Source: Murinocardiopsis flavida
GTDB lineage: Bacteria > Actinomycetota > Actinomycetes > Streptosporangiales > Streptosporangiaceae
Reading direction: 5' to 3'
Assembly: GCF_003014485.1 (NCBI RefSeq)
Contig: NZ_PYGA01000005.1
Coordinates: 124,001 to 188,000 of the forward strand
Length of the DNA stretch: 64,000 nt
Shown: one piece after another, positions 17,618 through 26,030 of the stretch
Layout: every line of letters starts with the position of its first letter
How positions within the stretch are numbered: the stretch's first letter is position 1
The notes under the pieces: model-generated
Databases searched by the model: none
The model's input: only the letters and a program-made list of their open reading frames with translations
Told to the model about the DNA's origin: nothing
Position numbers and translations under genes: made by a program

Positions 17618-18472
17618 TCAGCGGGGCCCGCCGGGCACGTCGTCGAGCGTGCGGACCAGGCGGGCGACCTCGGTGGCGACCGCCGCGCGCGCCGGGGCGA
17701 GGTAGCGGCGGGGGTCGACCACGTCCGGGTCGGCGTCCAGGGCGGTCCGCAGCGCGCCCGTGAACGCGATGTTGAGCTGGGTCGCGATGTTGACCTTGGT
17801 GATTCCGCTCGCGACGGCTTCGGCCATGTGCGGTTCCGGGACGCCCGACGCTCCGTGCAGGACGAGCGGCACCGGGACCGCGGCGCGCAGCGCGGCGATG
17901 AGGTCGAGGTCGAGCACCGTGGTCTTGGTGCGCATCGCGTGCGAGCTGCCCACGGCCACCGCCAGCGCGTCGACCCCCGTTGCGGCGACGAACGCGGCCG
18001 CCGCTTCGGGGTCGGTGCGCGCGCCCGGCGCGTGGACGCCGTCCTTGCCGCCGACCTCACCGAGTTCCGCCTCGACCCACACGCCCCGCTCCCGGCACCA
18101 GTCGGCGGCATCGGTCGTCGCGGCGACGTTCGCGTCGTGCGCGAGCGCGGAGGCGTCGAACATGACCGAGCCGATGCCTTCGGCGACGGCCGCGCGGACG
18201 AGCCGGAGGTCGGTCGCGTGGTCGAGGTGGACGGCGACGGGGACCGGCGCCGCTGCGGCCGCGGCGAGGCTCGCGCGGGCGATCCCCGCGATGTCGCCCC
18301 CGTGGTAGCGCACGGCGTTCTCGCTGATTTGCAGGATGGCCGGCAGGCCGGCGTCCCGTGCGCCCTCGATGACGGCGTGCGCGTGCTCGATGAGGATGAC
18401 GTTGAACGCGCCGACGCCGGTGCCCCACGCGCGGGCGGAGGCGACGATCTCGGCAGTGGGGGCGATGGGCAT
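17618..18472 (-). CDS. Class II ketose-1,6-bisphosphate aldolase (tagatose-type likely)
   Basis: 284 residues. It has class II aldolase landmarks: GAFNVILIEHAHAVIEGA near the start, the zinc His in VHLDHATD, EAELGEVGGKDG, a substrate-loop PLVLHGASGVPE (second zinc His) and KVNIATQLN. Length and the LHGASG motif suit the KbaY/GatY/AgaY group rather than the longer FBA-A type. In the pathway it would split tagatose-1,6-bisphosphate (or fructose-1,6-bisphosphate) to DHAP and glyceraldehyde-3-phosphate. It is the last gene of a five-gene operon, 97 bp after the PfkB-type kinase. Confidence 0.85.
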   Translation of the reverse strand: MPIAPTAEIVASARAWGTGVGAFNVILIEHAHAVIEGARDAGLPAILQISENAVRYHGGDIAGIARASLAAAAAAPVPVAVHLDHATDLRLVRAAVAEGIGSVMFDASALAHDANVAATTDAADWCRERGVWVEAELGEVGGKDGVHAPGARTDPEAAAAFVAATGVDALAVAVGSSHAMRTKTTVLDLDLIAALRAAVPVPLVLHGASGVPEPHMAEAVASGITKVNIATQLNIAFTGALRTALDADPDVVDPRRYLAPARAAVATEVARLVRTLDDVPGGPR

Positions 18473-18569
18473 GGGTGGCTCCCGTGTCGGTTTCGGTGTG
18501 CGGGTCGGCGGCGCGCCGGGGCGGTCGGGCGGGTCGGGCAGTGCAGGGCGGTCGAGCAGGGCGGGCGGG

Positions 18570-19493
18570 TCAGCAGGCGTCGGGGGTGATCTCCACGCGC
18601 GGCGCGAACTCCGCCGCGGTGCCGGGGCAGACGTCGCCGGCCAACGGGCGGGCGACGGCGGCCGCGGCCAGCGCGACCGCCTCTGCCAGCGCCTCGTGCC
18701 AGGGCTGCCCGCGTGCCGCGGCGCGGGCGAACGCCGCCGCGAGTGCGTCGCCCGCGCCGGTGGGGTTGCCGGTCAGCGTCCGGTGCGGGCGGGCCCGCCA
18801 CGCGCCCGCCCGTGTGCGCAGCAGCAGCCCGGCGGCGCCCAGCGACACCGCCGCCGCGCGGGCGCCCCGTTCCAGCAGCAGCCGCGCGCCCTCGGCGGGG
18901 TCGGCGCAGCCGGTACTGCGCGCGAGTTCGTCGGCGTTGGGTTTGACCAGGTCGGGTCCTGCCGGAAGGGCCGCGAGCAGCGGTTCGCCCTCGGTGTCCA
19001 GCAGAACGGGGCGCCCGGCGGCGCGGCCGATCCGGACCAGCCGCAGGTAGGTGTCCGCCGGTGCGCCGCGCGGCAGGCTCCCCGACAGCACCAGGGCGCG
19101 CGCAGCGGGGATGAGCTCCTCGACGCGGTCGCAGAGGAGCCCGAGCGCGTCTTCGGACAGCACGGGGCCGGACTCGTTGAGGCAGGTCGCCCGGCCCGTA
19201 CCGGTCTCGATCGCCGTCACGGTGCGGCGGCTGTCGCCCTCGGCGGCGTCGACGCACGCGTGCCGGATCCCCGATCGGTCCAGGTCGGCGCGGATCGCGG
19301 CGCCGGTGGGGCCCGCCAGCGGCGCCGTCGCCGTCACGGGGTGGCCCAGCGCGTGGAGTACCCGCGCGACGTTCACGCCCTTGCCCCCTGCGCGCCGGTC
19401 CGCGCCAGCGACGCGGTTGGTCGCGCCGAGGTGCAGTTCGGGGAAGCGGTAGGTGACGTCGAGCGCCGGGTTCGGGGTGACAGTGAGGATCAC
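18570..19493 (-). CDS. PfkB-family sugar-phosphate kinase (1-PFK/tagatose-6-P kinase type)
   Basis: 307 residues. It starts ILTVTPNPALDVTYRFPEL, the exact opening pattern of FruK/LacC-type hexose-phosphate kinases, with RRAGGKGVNVARVL next. The catalytic region is NPTGAGDALAAAFARA, with the base Asp. In the operon it would phosphorylate tagatose-6-phosphate at C1. GTG 19493 overlaps the nagA stop as GTGA and GGAGGGAC lies upstream, so it is coupled to nagA. Confidence 0.88.
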   Translation of the reverse strand: MILTVTPNPALDVTYRFPELHLGATNRVAGADRRAGGKGVNVARVLHALGHPVTATAPLAGPTGAAIRADLDRSGIRHACVDAAEGDSRRTVTAIETGTGRATCLNESGPVLSEDALGLLCDRVEELIPAARALVLSGSLPRGAPADTYLRLVRIGRAAGRPVLLDTEGEPLLAALPAGPDLVKPNADELARSTGCADPAEGARLLLERGARAAAVSLGAAGLLLRTRAGAWRARPHRTLTGNPTGAGDALAAAFARAAARGQPWHEALAEAVALAAAAVARPLAGDVCPGTAAEFAPRVEITPDAC

Positions 19494-20680
19494 GCGAGCA
19501 GTCCCTCCGGGTCGTGGACGGGGCGGCCGCCCGCGATCACCGCGCGGACGCGCAGGTCGGGTCCTGCCACGGCGATGTCGGCGCGTAACCCGGGACGCAG
19601 TGCGCCGGTACTGTCGGCCATCCCCAGCAGCCGCGCCGGGACGGTGGCGGCGGCGTGCGCGGCGGCGCGCAGCCCAACGCCGAGGGCCGCTGTGCGGCGC
19701 ACCGCGGCGTCCATGGTCAGGGTGCTCCCGGCCAGCGAGGAGCCGTCGGCGAGCCACGCCGAACCGGCGCGGACCACGACGTCCTGGGTGCCGAGCCGGT
19801 AGCCGCCGTCGGGCATCCCCGCAGCCGCCATGGCGTCGGTGACCAGTGCGGCCCGGTCGGGGCCCGCCGTGCGCAGGGCGGTCTGGACGACGGCGGGGTG
19901 CAGGTGGGCGCCGTCGTTGATCAGCTCCACCACGACACGGTCGTCCAGCAGCGCCGCGAGCGCGGCGCCCGGGGCCCGGTGCGCGACGGGGGCCATGCCG
20001 TTGAACAGGTGGGTGGCGAGCCGGGCGCCCGCGTCGATCGCGCCGCGGGCCGTGTCGAAGTCCGCGTCGGTGTGCCCGACGGCGGCGATGAGTCCGGCAC
20101 CGCGCAGGTCGGCGATCAGGTCGAAGGCTCCGCCGAGTTCGGGGGCAAGGGTGACGGCGCGGACCGCCCCCGCGCCCGCGGTGAGCAGGTCGGCGAGCAG
20201 GCCGCGGTCGGGGGCGCGCAGGTAGCGGGGGTCCTGGGCGCCGCAGCGCGCGCGGGAGAGGAAGGGGCCCTCCAGATGCACCCCTGCGATCCCGATGTCG
20301 GCGGGGAGCGCGGCGAGCATCGCCGCGGCGGCCGCCATCGTCTCGGCAGGCCCGGTGACCAGGCTCGCGATCAAAGTGGTGGTGCCGTGCGCGCGGTGGA
20401 AGGCCGCGGCGGCGCGCGCGGCCTCGGGCCCGTCCGCGAACGCCGCCCCTCCCCCGCCATGGCAGTGCAGGTCGACGAAGCCGGGGAGGAGGGTGGCGCC
20501 GTCCAGTGGACGGTGGGCCGCCGCGAGTTCCCGCGGCGGGTCGCCCTCGCCCATCGCGGCGATCCGGTCCCCGGCGATCCGCACCCAGCCGCGGGGCACG
20601 ACGCGGTCGGGCAGCACCAGGCGGGCGCCGGAGAGCACGGTCGCGGGGAGCGGGTACGGGGGTGCGGGCGGAACGGGCAT
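19490..20680 (-). CDS. nagA: N-acetyl-hexosamine-6-phosphate deacetylase
   Basis: 396 residues, amidohydrolase fold. Metal and substrate motifs are GFVDLHCHGGGG (HxH), GVHLEGPFLS, AVGHTDAD, THLFNGMAP and LVTDAMAA. These match NagA/AgaA enzymes that remove acetate from N-acetylglucosamine- or N-acetylgalactosamine-6-phosphate. It overlaps the ROK gene by one base and the PfkB gene by four, so translation is coupled on both sides. Operon partners suggest the galacto form as substrate, but specificity cannot be told from sequence alone. Confidence 0.9.
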   Translation of the reverse strand: MPVPPAPPYPLPATVLSGARLVLPDRVVPRGWVRIAGDRIAAMGEGDPPRELAAAHRPLDGATLLPGFVDLHCHGGGGAAFADGPEAARAAAAFHRAHGTTTLIASLVTGPAETMAAAAAMLAALPADIGIAGVHLEGPFLSRARCGAQDPRYLRAPDRGLLADLLTAGAGAVRAVTLAPELGGAFDLIADLRGAGLIAAVGHTDADFDTARGAIDAGARLATHLFNGMAPVAHRAPGAALAALLDDRVVVELINDGAHLHPAVVQTALRTAGPDRAALVTDAMAAAGMPDGGYRLGTQDVVVRAGSAWLADGSSLAGSTLTMDAAVRRTAALGVGLRAAAHAAATVPARLLGMADSTGALRPGLRADIAVAGPDLRVRAVIAGGRPVHDPEGLLA

Positions 20681-21834
20681 CAGGCGCGCACCGGACGTGC
20701 GGCCTCCCACGCGGCGAGGCCGACGCCGAGGCAGGCGGACTCGTCGGAGAACCGGGCGAGTGCAAGTTCGGGAGGGACGTGGAAGGTCACCTGCCGCGCG
20801 AGGGCACTGCGCAGCGGGTCGAGGAGCAGGTCGCCGGCGCGCGAGAGGCCGCCGCCGATGACGACGAGAGCGGGGTCGAGCAGCGCGCTCGCTGTGGTGA
20901 TGCCGCGCGCCAGCGCGTCGATCGCCCGGTCCCACACCGCCGCGGCGCGGGGGTCGCCGTCCGCCGTCAGCGCCGCGACAGCGGCGGCATCGACGTGCGC
21001 GGGGTCCTCGTCGTGCGCGGGGGCGTCGGCGCCGAGACCCGCGCCGCCGCCCCTGTAGGCCCGCTCGATCGCAGCGGCGGAGGCGTAGGCCTCGACGCAG
21101 CCGCGGGCGCCGCAGCCGCACACCGGCCCGCGCGGGTCGATGACCACGTGGCCCAACTCCCCCGACCGGGAGTGCGCGCCGCGCAGGACCTCCCCGCCGA
21201 TGATCACGGCCCCGCCGATGCCGGTGCCAATGGGCAGGAAGATCGCCGAGTCCGCGCCTCGGGCCGCCCCCTGCCGCGCCTCGGCGAGCGCGCCGGCCCG
21301 GACGTCATGGCGCAGGGTGACCGGCAGGCCGATCCGGCGGTGCACGATGTCGCTGATGGCGACGTCGCGCCAGCCGAGGTTCGCGGAGAACACGGCGGTG
21401 CCGACCGCCTCGTCGACGATGCCGGGCATGGCGATCCCGATTCCGACCGGGCGCCGCCCGGCGGCGCGGGCCTCGGCGCACAGCGCCTCCGCCAGGTCGA
21501 GGATGTGCGCGACGACGGCCTCGGGGCCGCCCTCCCGCCCGGTCGGGCTGCGGCGGACGGGGCCGATCTCGGCCTGCGCCGCCGGTGCGGCGGCCCCGGT
21601 GTTCGCGGTGCCCGTCGCGGGCCCGGTGCTCGTTGCGGCTCCGGGCTCGGCGGTACGCCGTATGACCTCGGCGTCCGCCGCGTCCCCGACGTCCGCCGCG
21701 TCCCCGACGTCCGCTGCCTCTCCGGTGTCCGCTGGGAATGCGGCGAACCCGGTCACCTCGGCGCTCTTGATGCGGGTCCCGCCGACGTCCATGGCGATGA
21801 TCGTGCCGCCGGCGGGGTCACGGCCGGCTGTCAT
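20680..21834 (-). CDS. ROK-family amino-sugar kinase
   Basis: 384 residues. The ATP motif is MDVGGTRIKSAEV, and the ROK zinc motif is GHVVIDPRGPVCGCGARGC followed by VEAYAS. Catalytic GIAMPGIVDE and the phosphate loop PIGTGIGGAV are also present. Between residues about 28 and 85 is a low-complexity Ala/Asp/Thr-rich insertion (for example GEAADVGDAADVGDAADAEV) not usual for the family. With SIS, NagA, PfkB and aldolase neighbours, it probably makes the 6-phosphate of an N-acetyl-hexosamine after non-PTS import, as AgaK does in the Shewanella-type route. ATG 21834 overlaps the SIS stop. Confidence 0.88.
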   Translation of the reverse strand: MTAGRDPAGGTIIAMDVGGTRIKSAEVTGFAAFPADTGEAADVGDAADVGDAADAEVIRRTAEPGAATSTGPATGTANTGAAAPAAQAEIGPVRRSPTGREGGPEAVVAHILDLAEALCAEARAAGRRPVGIGIAMPGIVDEAVGTAVFSANLGWRDVAISDIVHRRIGLPVTLRHDVRAGALAEARQGAARGADSAIFLPIGTGIGGAVIIGGEVLRGAHSRSGELGHVVIDPRGPVCGCGARGCVEAYASAAAIERAYRGGGAGLGADAPAHDEDPAHVDAAAVAALTADGDPRAAAVWDRAIDALARGITTASALLDPALVVIGGGLSRAGDLLLDPLRSALARQVTFHVPPELALARFSDESACLGVGLAAWEAARPVRA

Positions 21835-22706
21835 GGCAGGATCACCGAGCGGGTGAGGTTCCGCGGCACGTCGGGGTCGATGCCGCGGTCCTCTGCTGCG
21901 CGGACGGCGAGGCGCTGGGCGTGCACGAGTTCGGCCAAGGGGTCGAGCACGGCCGGTTTCACCGCGGCGCCGGTCGCGGCCACCTGGTCGGCCAACCCCT
22001 CGGGCGCCCCGGTGAACAGCCAGGTCAGACGGCCCGGTTCGGCGATGGCGAGCGGGCCGTGCCGGTACTCCATGGGCGTGTAGGACTCCGACCACGCCCG
22101 GGCGGTCTCGCGCATCTTCAGCGCGGCCTCCTGTGCGAGCCCGAACGCCCAGTCGGCGCCGAGGAAGGTGACCTGCTCCGCCTTGACGTGCTCGTCGGGC
22201 AGCGGCGCGGCGAGTGCCCGCTCCGCCTGCGCGGGGAGGGCGGCGACGTCCTCCCCGAGGTGTGCGCGCAGCAGCACGAGCAGGCTGGTGGGGAAGCGGG
22301 TCTGCACGACGGAGCGCTCGTCGGCGAACGGCAGGGCCACGACGTCCGACGCCGCCGCGCACAGCGGTGTACCGGGCGCCGCGACCAGCGCGGTGACCCT
22401 CGTCCCCGCGTGAAGCCCCGCGACCGTCGCCAGGATCTCGCTGGTGGTGCCGGAACGGCTGATGGCCACCACGCGGTCGTAGCGGCGCCCGGCGGGAAAG
22501 GCCGAACCCTGGAAGGCGTCGGTCAGGCCGTGACCGGCGCTTTCGCGCAGCCAGGCGTAGGACTGGGCGACGAACCAGGAGGTGCCGCACCCGAGGACCG
22601 CCACACGCTCGCCGGAGGCGGGAAGCCGCGTGGCTGCGGTCGGGGCCAGATCGGCCGCCGCGCGCCAGGTGTCCGGCTGGGAAGCGATCTCGTCCCGCGT
22701 ATGCAT
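21831..22706 (-). CDS. SIS-domain amino-sugar deaminase/isomerase (AgaS-like)
   Basis: 291 residues with two SIS domains. The first has VLGCGTSWFVAQSYAWLRES and AISRSGTTSEILATV. The second has TFLGADWAFGLAQEAALKMR and the ETARAWSESYTPMEYRHGP motif typical of GlmS C-terminal and AgaS proteins. The amidotransferase half of GlmS is absent, so it should deaminate/isomerise rather than synthesise. In the operon it would turn galactosamine-6-phosphate into tagatose-6-phosphate. It is the first gene, preceded by GAGAGG and by a GATTC direct repeat that may be the operator. Confidence 0.87.
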   Translation of the reverse strand: MHTRDEIASQPDTWRAAADLAPTAATRLPASGERVAVLGCGTSWFVAQSYAWLRESAGHGLTDAFQGSAFPAGRRYDRVVAISRSGTTSEILATVAGLHAGTRVTALVAAPGTPLCAAASDVVALPFADERSVVQTRFPTSLLVLLRAHLGEDVAALPAQAERALAAPLPDEHVKAEQVTFLGADWAFGLAQEAALKMRETARAWSESYTPMEYRHGPLAIAEPGRLTWLFTGAPEGLADQVAATGAAVKPAVLDPLAELVHAQRLAVRAAEDRGIDPDVPRNLTRSVILP

Positions 22707-23418
22707 ACCGAGCCTCTCGTGATTCTTTTTGATTCCTCGGCGCCATTAGACATCACCAACAATCACCGGGACAAGAGGACACCCACTCCGCGAACCCCGC
22801 GGAACCCCGGGTCGCGGGGCCGCCCGCGCAGCACCGGGGCAACGCACCGCCTCCCGCCCGCAGCGGCCTCCGCCGACGCAGGTGGGACGGGTGAGACGGG
22901 TGAGACGGGCGGGTCGGGCGCGGGGACCGCGGGCGGAATGGCGTCGCTCGGAACGAGGGCCGGCCGGCGGAATCCGCGGAATTCCTATTCACCGAAACCC
23001 GGAACCCGCCGAAAAAACAGGCGGATCAATTAATTCCCAAGGGCCACGAATTCGGCCGAGAAGAGGGCCGGACTTCGCTCCGTCATTCTCCGCGCACGCG
23101 GGGTGCCCACCGGTCGCCGACCTCCGCGGCAACCCCTGGCGCCCCCATGGCAACCGCCCCCGCACGGCACCGGCCTGGATGGCCGCCCCCATCGGCGACA
23201 TAGGTCCCATCTTTGCCTAATCCGCATAACGGGGCCGCATGCCGCACATAACAACCAAATAATTATTTCGCTACAAGTCAATTATCATTGCCCTCGGAAC
23301 CGGTGCACCAGGTGATTCGTCCCTAGTAGCCTCACCTGGTCGTCCGGATCGCCCGGAAATGACGGCAGGCGCGGCGTTGCCGCGCGCGGTGATACAGGCC
23401 CAAGGAGGCGTCCCCGCT
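22707..23418. other. Intergenic region between divergent transporter and amino-sugar operon
   Basis: This 712-bp gap holds divergent promoters. The 22710-22770 part is the amino-sugar operon leader. 22780-22990 is GC-rich with short GGGTGAGAC-type repeats. 23215-23295 is unusually AT-rich (AATAATTATTTCG, TCAATTATCATTG) and probably holds the promoter of the MHS transporter. Small frames here have no gene-like features. Confidence 0.5.
22721..22735. promoter_or_regulatory. GATTC-TTTTT-GATTC direct repeat, candidate operator
   Basis: Two GATTC words are spaced by one turn (10 bp), 15 bp upstream of the SIS start codon. DeoR-type regulators of sugar operons, such as AgaR, often use direct repeats. 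No such regulator is in the window. Confidence 0.35.
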
Positions 23419-24786
23419 TTGGATACGAGTACCGAGCAGCCTGATCAGTCAGGGTCGCCTGCGGAACCCGATGAGAAAGTCATCCGGAAAGCCGTAACGG
23501 CGGCGGCGATGGGAAACGCCGTCGAATGGTTCGACTTCGCAATCTACGGCTATCTCGCCGTGACAATCGGAAAGCTTTTCTTCCCCGAAGCAAGCCCGTC
23601 CGCGCAACTCATCTCGACCTTCGGGATCTTCGCGGCATCGTTCCTCATCCGGCCGCTCGGCAGCATCGTGCTCGGCCCGCTCGGCGACAAATGGGGACGC
23701 AAATCGGTCCTCGCGCTCACGATCATCATGATGTCGGGGGCGACACTCATGATCGGGCTCATCCCGAGCTACGAGACCATCGGCGTCGGCGCGCCGATCC
23801 TGCTGATCATCGCGCGGCTGGCGCAGGGATTCTCGACCGGCGGCGAGTACAGCGGCGCGGCGACCTTCATGGCCGAGTACGTGCCCAACCGCAAGCGCGG
23901 CTTCCTCGGCAGCTTCCTGGAGTTCGGCACCTACGTGGGCTACACGCTGGGTTCCGGTCTGGTGCTCATCCTCACCCTCACCCTCTCGACCCCGCAGTTG
24001 GAGAGCTGGGGCTGGCGGATCCCGTTCCTGATCGCCGCGCCGCTCGGACTCGTCGGCGTGTACCTCCGCTCCCGGCTGTCCGACACCCCGGAGTTCACTG
24101 AGGCCGAGGCGCGCGGCGAGACCCGGACCCCGTTCATGGAGACCTTGGTGTCGGCGTGGCGCAGGCTGCTGATACTCGTCGGCATCGTCGTCCTGCTCAA
24201 CGTGGGCTACTACATCCTGCTCACCTACATGCCGACCTACCTGACCGAAGTACTGAAGCTCGGCCACGTCGAGTCGCAGTTGGCGACCATCGGCATCTAC
24301 ATCGGCATGATGATCTTCATCGCGCCGGTCGGCATGCTCTCCGACAAGTTCGGGCGCAAGCCGATGCTGATGACCTCGTGCATCGGCTTCTTCGTGCTGA
24401 GCGTGCCGGCGTTCATGTTGATGAACTCGCACAACACGGTCCTGATGGTCATCGGTCTGGCCGCCATGGCGGCCCTGCTGCTGCCGCTGGCAGCGACCAT
24501 CCCGGCGACCCTGCCGGCACTGTTCCCGACCCGGATCCGCTTCGGCGCCTTCTCCATCGGCTACAACGTGTCGACGGCCCTCTTCGGCGGGACGGCGCCG
24601 CTGATCGTCATCACCCTGATCAATACGACGGGCATCTCGCTGATCCCGGGCTTCTACCTGATGGCCGCCGCCGCGATCGCGTTCGTGCCGATCCTGCTCA
24701 TGCCGGAGACCGCCAACATCTCCATGCGGGACGCCGGCACCGATCGGGAGGACGACAGCACGCCCGACAGGCCGTCCGCCGTTTGA
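23419..24786 (+). CDS. MHS-family MFS transporter (ProP/KgtP-like)
   Basis: 455 residues with 12 helices. Metabolite:H+ symporter signatures are clear: AAAMGNAVEWFDFAIYGYLA at helix 1, LGDKWGRKSVLALTII in the 2-3 loop, GFSTGGEYSGAATFMAEYVP at helix 4, and KFGRKPML in the second half. The family carries proline/betaine, citrate, ketoglutarate or shikimate. I chose TTG 23419 because a strong AAGGAGG ends 10 nt upstream. ATG 23359 is in frame with 20 extra residues but only a weak site. Two strong hairpins follow the stop. Confidence 0.88.
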   Translation: MDTSTEQPDQSGSPAEPDEKVIRKAVTAAAMGNAVEWFDFAIYGYLAVTIGKLFFPEASPSAQLISTFGIFAASFLIRPLGSIVLGPLGDKWGRKSVLALTIIMMSGATLMIGLIPSYETIGVGAPILLIIARLAQGFSTGGEYSGAATFMAEYVPNRKRGFLGSFLEFGTYVGYTLGSGLVLILTLTLSTPQLESWGWRIPFLIAAPLGLVGVYLRSRLSDTPEFTEAEARGETRTPFMETLVSAWRRLLILVGIVVLLNVGYYILLTYMPTYLTEVLKLGHVESQLATIGIYIGMMIFIAPVGMLSDKFGRKPMLMTSCIGFFVLSVPAFMLMNSHNTVLMVIGLAAMAALLLPLAATIPATLPALFPTRIRFGAFSIGYNVSTALFGGTAPLIVITLINTTGISLIPGFYLMAAAAIAFVPILLMPETANISMRDAGTDREDDSTPDRPSAV

Positions 24787-24808
24787 GAGCATCGTGAGAG
24801 CTTCACCC

Positions 24809-24840
24809 TCCGGCGGCCTGCACACCAGCAGGCCGCCGGA
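24809..24840 (+). terminator. Perfect 13-bp-stem terminator
   Basis: TCCGGCGGCCTGC and GCAGGCCGCCGGA pair perfectly with a 6-nt loop. It lies 23 bp after the MHS transporter stop. Confidence 0.75.
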
Positions 24841-24848
24841 ATCGCGGG

Positions 24849-24901
24849 GCCGATGGGCGAGTAGGGGGGCGCGGTTCCGCGCGCCCTACTCGCCCATCGG
24901 C
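24849..24901 (-). terminator. Very long hairpin at the 3' end of the small membrane protein gene
   Basis: Eighteen bases from 24849 pair perfectly with 24884-24901, and the inner GGCGCGG/CCGCGC part extends the stem to about 24 bp with a small bulge. The last codons and stop (TAG 24886-24888) of the minus-strand gene lie inside the stem. Confidence 0.65.
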
Positions 24902-25257
24902 ATCGTCACGACCATGCCGATGGTCGCCGCGAACACCAGCACGTACACGATGATCGCGAGCACCCGGGCCCAGGTGAGCCCGCGGCGGTGCGGAACCAGC
25001 CAGATTCCGATCACCGGGATCAGGCTCGACGCCGCGACCGCGACCGTGACGGCGTAGTGCCGCTCCGTCCGCGGGCAGCCGCTCGGCGGGCACGGGTCGA
25101 ACCCCATCTGCCCGAGCGCGACGGCGAACAGCAGAACGGCGGACCCGGGGACCGCCAGCAGGGTCAGCACCGCCGGGGCGACCCACCAGCGCTCGTTGTC
25201 GGTGCCGCCGGGTGCCTGACGCGCGGCGCGGCGGGACGGGTGCGATGCTGGGTCCAT
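24886..25257 (-). CDS. Small membrane protein, unknown function
   Basis: 123 residues with three membrane helices (for example VAPAVLTLLAVPGSAVLLFA and VLAIIVYVLVFAATIGMVVT). The loop between helices 1 and 2 has two close cysteines (FDPCPPSGCPRTERHY) on one face, perhaps a disulfide outside. This Cys loop is common in small actinobacterial membrane proteins of unknown role. Its ATG at 25257 overlaps the start region of the opposite-strand frame, so it is divergent from the phosphotransferase-like gene. Confidence 0.65.
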   Translation of the reverse strand: MDPASHPSRRAARQAPGGTDNERWWVAPAVLTLLAVPGSAVLLFAVALGQMGFDPCPPSGCPRTERHYAVTVAVAASSLIPVIGIWLVPHRRGLTWARVLAIIVYVLVFAATIGMVVTMPMGE

Positions 25258-25342
25258 GCCGCCGATTCCACCGCACGCGGCGCGCCCCGTCATGCACATC
25301 CCCACCGGGTATCCGCGTGTCCCTGGTCTTGGAGGGCCCCGA

Positions 25343-25954
25343 ATGACCGCCTCGACGGACCTCGCGTTCACGCCTGCCGCGGAGCACGCCCTCCGCAGCC
25401 GCTGGGGCATCGCCCCCGTGTCTGCTCCCCGCCGGCTGTACGGCGGGGAGGAGTCGACCGCCTTCGCCGTCGGCGCGCACGCGGTCCGGCTGGGGCCCCG
25501 ATGGCGTTCCACCGCAGCGGCGGAATGGTGCCACGCCATCGCGGCGCGGGCCGCCCCGCACCTCCCGGAGGCGCTCGCCCCGCTGCCGACGGCGGACGGG
25601 GCGACCGTCGTGCGGGTCGCCGACCGCCCCATGTCGGTGTGGCCGCTGGTCGAGGGAGCATGGCCCGAGCCCACCGCCGCCGGGGTCCCGGAGCAGGCCG
25701 CGGCGCTGCTCGCCCGGCTGCACGGCGCGCTGGCCCCCCTCCGTCCGCCGCCGCGCCCGGTCCCCTCGTTCTTCGGCGCCGGCCTTGACGGCGCCGCCCC
25801 GCCGGCGGACCCCCGGCTCCAGGACCCCGGACTCGACCGGCGGCTCGCCGAGCTGCACAACGCGCCGACGCGGCGCCAACCGGTCCACGGCGACTTCCAT
25901 CCCGGCAACACCCTCGCCGCCGACGGCGCCTTCGTCGCCGTGCTCCGCCCCTGA
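25343..25954 (+). pseudogene. Truncated aminoglycoside/choline phosphotransferase-like protein
   Basis: 203 codons. The kinase-like fold is recognisable: RRLYGGEESTAFAVGAHAVR near the start and catalytic loop VHGDFHPGNTLAADG near the end. In intact APH/choline-kinase-fold enzymes the chain continues through a VIDWD metal-binding motif and about 80-100 more helical residues. Here it reads FVAVLRP and stops, so the magnesium Asp and C-lobe are missing. A start at ATG 25343 is backed by GGAGG. The end is followed by a hairpin and a convergent LysR gene, so no remnant of the missing half is seen. Probably a decayed gene; a noncatalytic product is possible. Confidence 0.6.
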
Positions 25955-25984
25955 CGCGCCCGGGGCGCCGGGAGACCCGGGGAC

Positions 25985-26014
25985 CCCGTCATCCGGTCCC
26001 CCAGGGGTGACGGG
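25985..26014. terminator. Hairpin between convergent genes
   Basis: CCCGTCA and TGACGGG enclose an inner CCCC/GGGG pairing. It lies between the truncated phosphotransferase stop and the LysR stop. Confidence 0.5.
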
Positions 26015-26030
26015 CCCCGCTGCGGGCGTC

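Noticed and set aside
22840-23040. Small frames between the amino-sugar operon and the MHS transporter
   Set aside because: They lack ribosome sites and membrane or domain features and cross GC-rich repeats.
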